64,000 bases of DNA from Cladorhizidae sp. MBARI D1340-BT2 (taxonomy: Eukaryota > Porifera > Demospongiae > Poecilosclerida > Cladorhizidae): contig JAQNBH010000048.1 in NCBI GenBank assembly GCA_028752905.1, positions 970,965 through 1,034,964 on the forward strand, given 5' to 3'. The stretch's first letter is position 1; each line of letters begins with the position of its first letter. Positions 63,236 to 64,000 of the stretch are shown piece by piece. The position numbers and the translations under genes were made by a program. The notes under the pieces are model-generated. The model searched no databases. It had not been told where the DNA came from and saw nothing but the letters and a program-made list of their open reading frames with translations.

Positions 63236-64000
63236 ATCAAGATAGAGAACACACAATGAAACCTATCATTCGAATCATATCAAGTCCATTACAGTGAAGT
63301 GTGCAGAATATTATGGATGTTTGATATCAACAGAGAGCACCGGGAGAGACCTATCTTAATAGCTATATATCAAGTTTATACAGTGAAGTGTGGAGAATCT
63401 ATGAAGCTAACCTGTTTAGCATCAAGATAGAGAACACATAGAGAAACCTATCTTGTGATTCTATGTATGCAGAATATACCGATGTTTGGTATCAAGAGAG
63501 AGAACAGAGAGAGGCCTACCTTTAGAGCTATATATCAAGTCTATTCAGTGAAGTGTGGAGAATCTATGAAGCTAACATGTTCAGCTCAAGATAGAGAACA
63601 CTGAGAGATACCTATCTTGCAAGTCCATTACAGTGAAGTGTGCAGAATATATGGATGTTTGGTATCAAGAGAGAGCACTTAGAGAGTCCTATCTTAATAG
63701 CTATACATCAAGTCTATTCAGTGAAGTGTGGATAATCTACGAAACTAACATGTTTAGCATCAAGTAAGAGTACAATTCATAACTGCCCTAATTAACAAGA
63801 CCAAAGTCCCAGATTTTGTCAACTGATAGAGAAGGCCCTTATCTGCAACATGTCAACAGATTATCAATAAATGTAGTGGTTTTTCACTGGCAGGCCACCG
63901 CTTTGGCAACTGGAAAACGCCAGGAAAGATCGCAAACCTTACCACTTCAAATCACCATAACTTGCTAATACTTAGAGTACTCAAAATTTTGGCACGTACA
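63236..64000. repeat. Partial satellite unit at the right edge
   Basis: These are the first 765 bp of a unit that continues outside the window. It has CACCGGG and ATACCGATG, the class that was absent between 41646 and 63235. It resembles the units near the left edge. Confidence 0.95.

Larger units (their letters stand above)
55697..64000. repeat. Satellite array, right block, continuing in phase after the transposon
   Basis: The same satellite resumes directly after the right-hand TTAA, at the base expected if the transposon were removed. Unit starts are 56143, 57051, 57958, 58866, 59602, 60510, 61419, 62327 and 63236. All units keep the orientation of the left block, and the last is cut by the window end. 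Nothing else was found in this block. Confidence 0.98.

Noticed and set aside
1..64000. CRISPR array
   Set aside because: Repeats are about 908 bp, direct, and without short unique spacers between conserved repeats. The context is eukaryotic.

Overview
The window is almost entirely one tandem satellite array, interrupted once by a DNA transposon. The organism is a eukaryote, most likely an animal. The evidence is a long homogenised satellite made of units close to 908 bp, plus a piggyBac-family element carrying an intact PGBD4-like transposase that starts at a good Kozak ATG and has polyadenylation signals. There is no bacterial gene organisation, no CRISPR array and no recognisable tRNA or rRNA. 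I cannot name the species.

Layout. Positions 1-53219 hold direct head-to-tail satellite units, all in one orientation. Positions 53220-55692 hold a 2473-bp piggyBac-like element inserted at a TTAA, with TTAA on both sides (53216-53219 and 55693-55696). Positions 55697-64000 continue the array in the same orientation and phase. The array runs off both window ends. I count 68 complete units, one of them split by the transposon, plus partial units at both edges. Most units are 907-909 bp. Eight are 735-736 bp (one internal deletion) and one is 1246 bp (one internal duplication). Two are 893 bp, and a few others differ by 1-3 bp.

Unit structure. About 525 bp of each unit is three related subrepeats of about 165-185 bp, themselves built from degenerate halves of about 88 bp. 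The other ~383 bp is not internally repetitive. The length variants are explained by recombination between the internal subrepeats. Units also form higher-order patterns: an alternating dimer (strict for 17 units up to about 41.6 kb), tandem segmental duplications of 1798, 3631, 3459, 1643 and 2724 bp, and three copies of a long-long-short block.

The only convincing gene is the transposase on the minus strand (53378-55513, 711 aa). It has the DDBD catalytic residues, a C-terminal cysteine-rich zinc domain and an unusual acidic plus RG-rich N-terminus. The element's ends have a 10-bp terminal inverted repeat and a 15-bp subterminal inverted repeat with asymmetric spacing, as in canonical piggyBac. 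Sister copies of the host satellite block lack the insertion, so it came after the local amplification. The 60-70 aa minus-strand open frames that recur in every unit start with TTG, not ATG, and are passengers of the repeat rather than genes.
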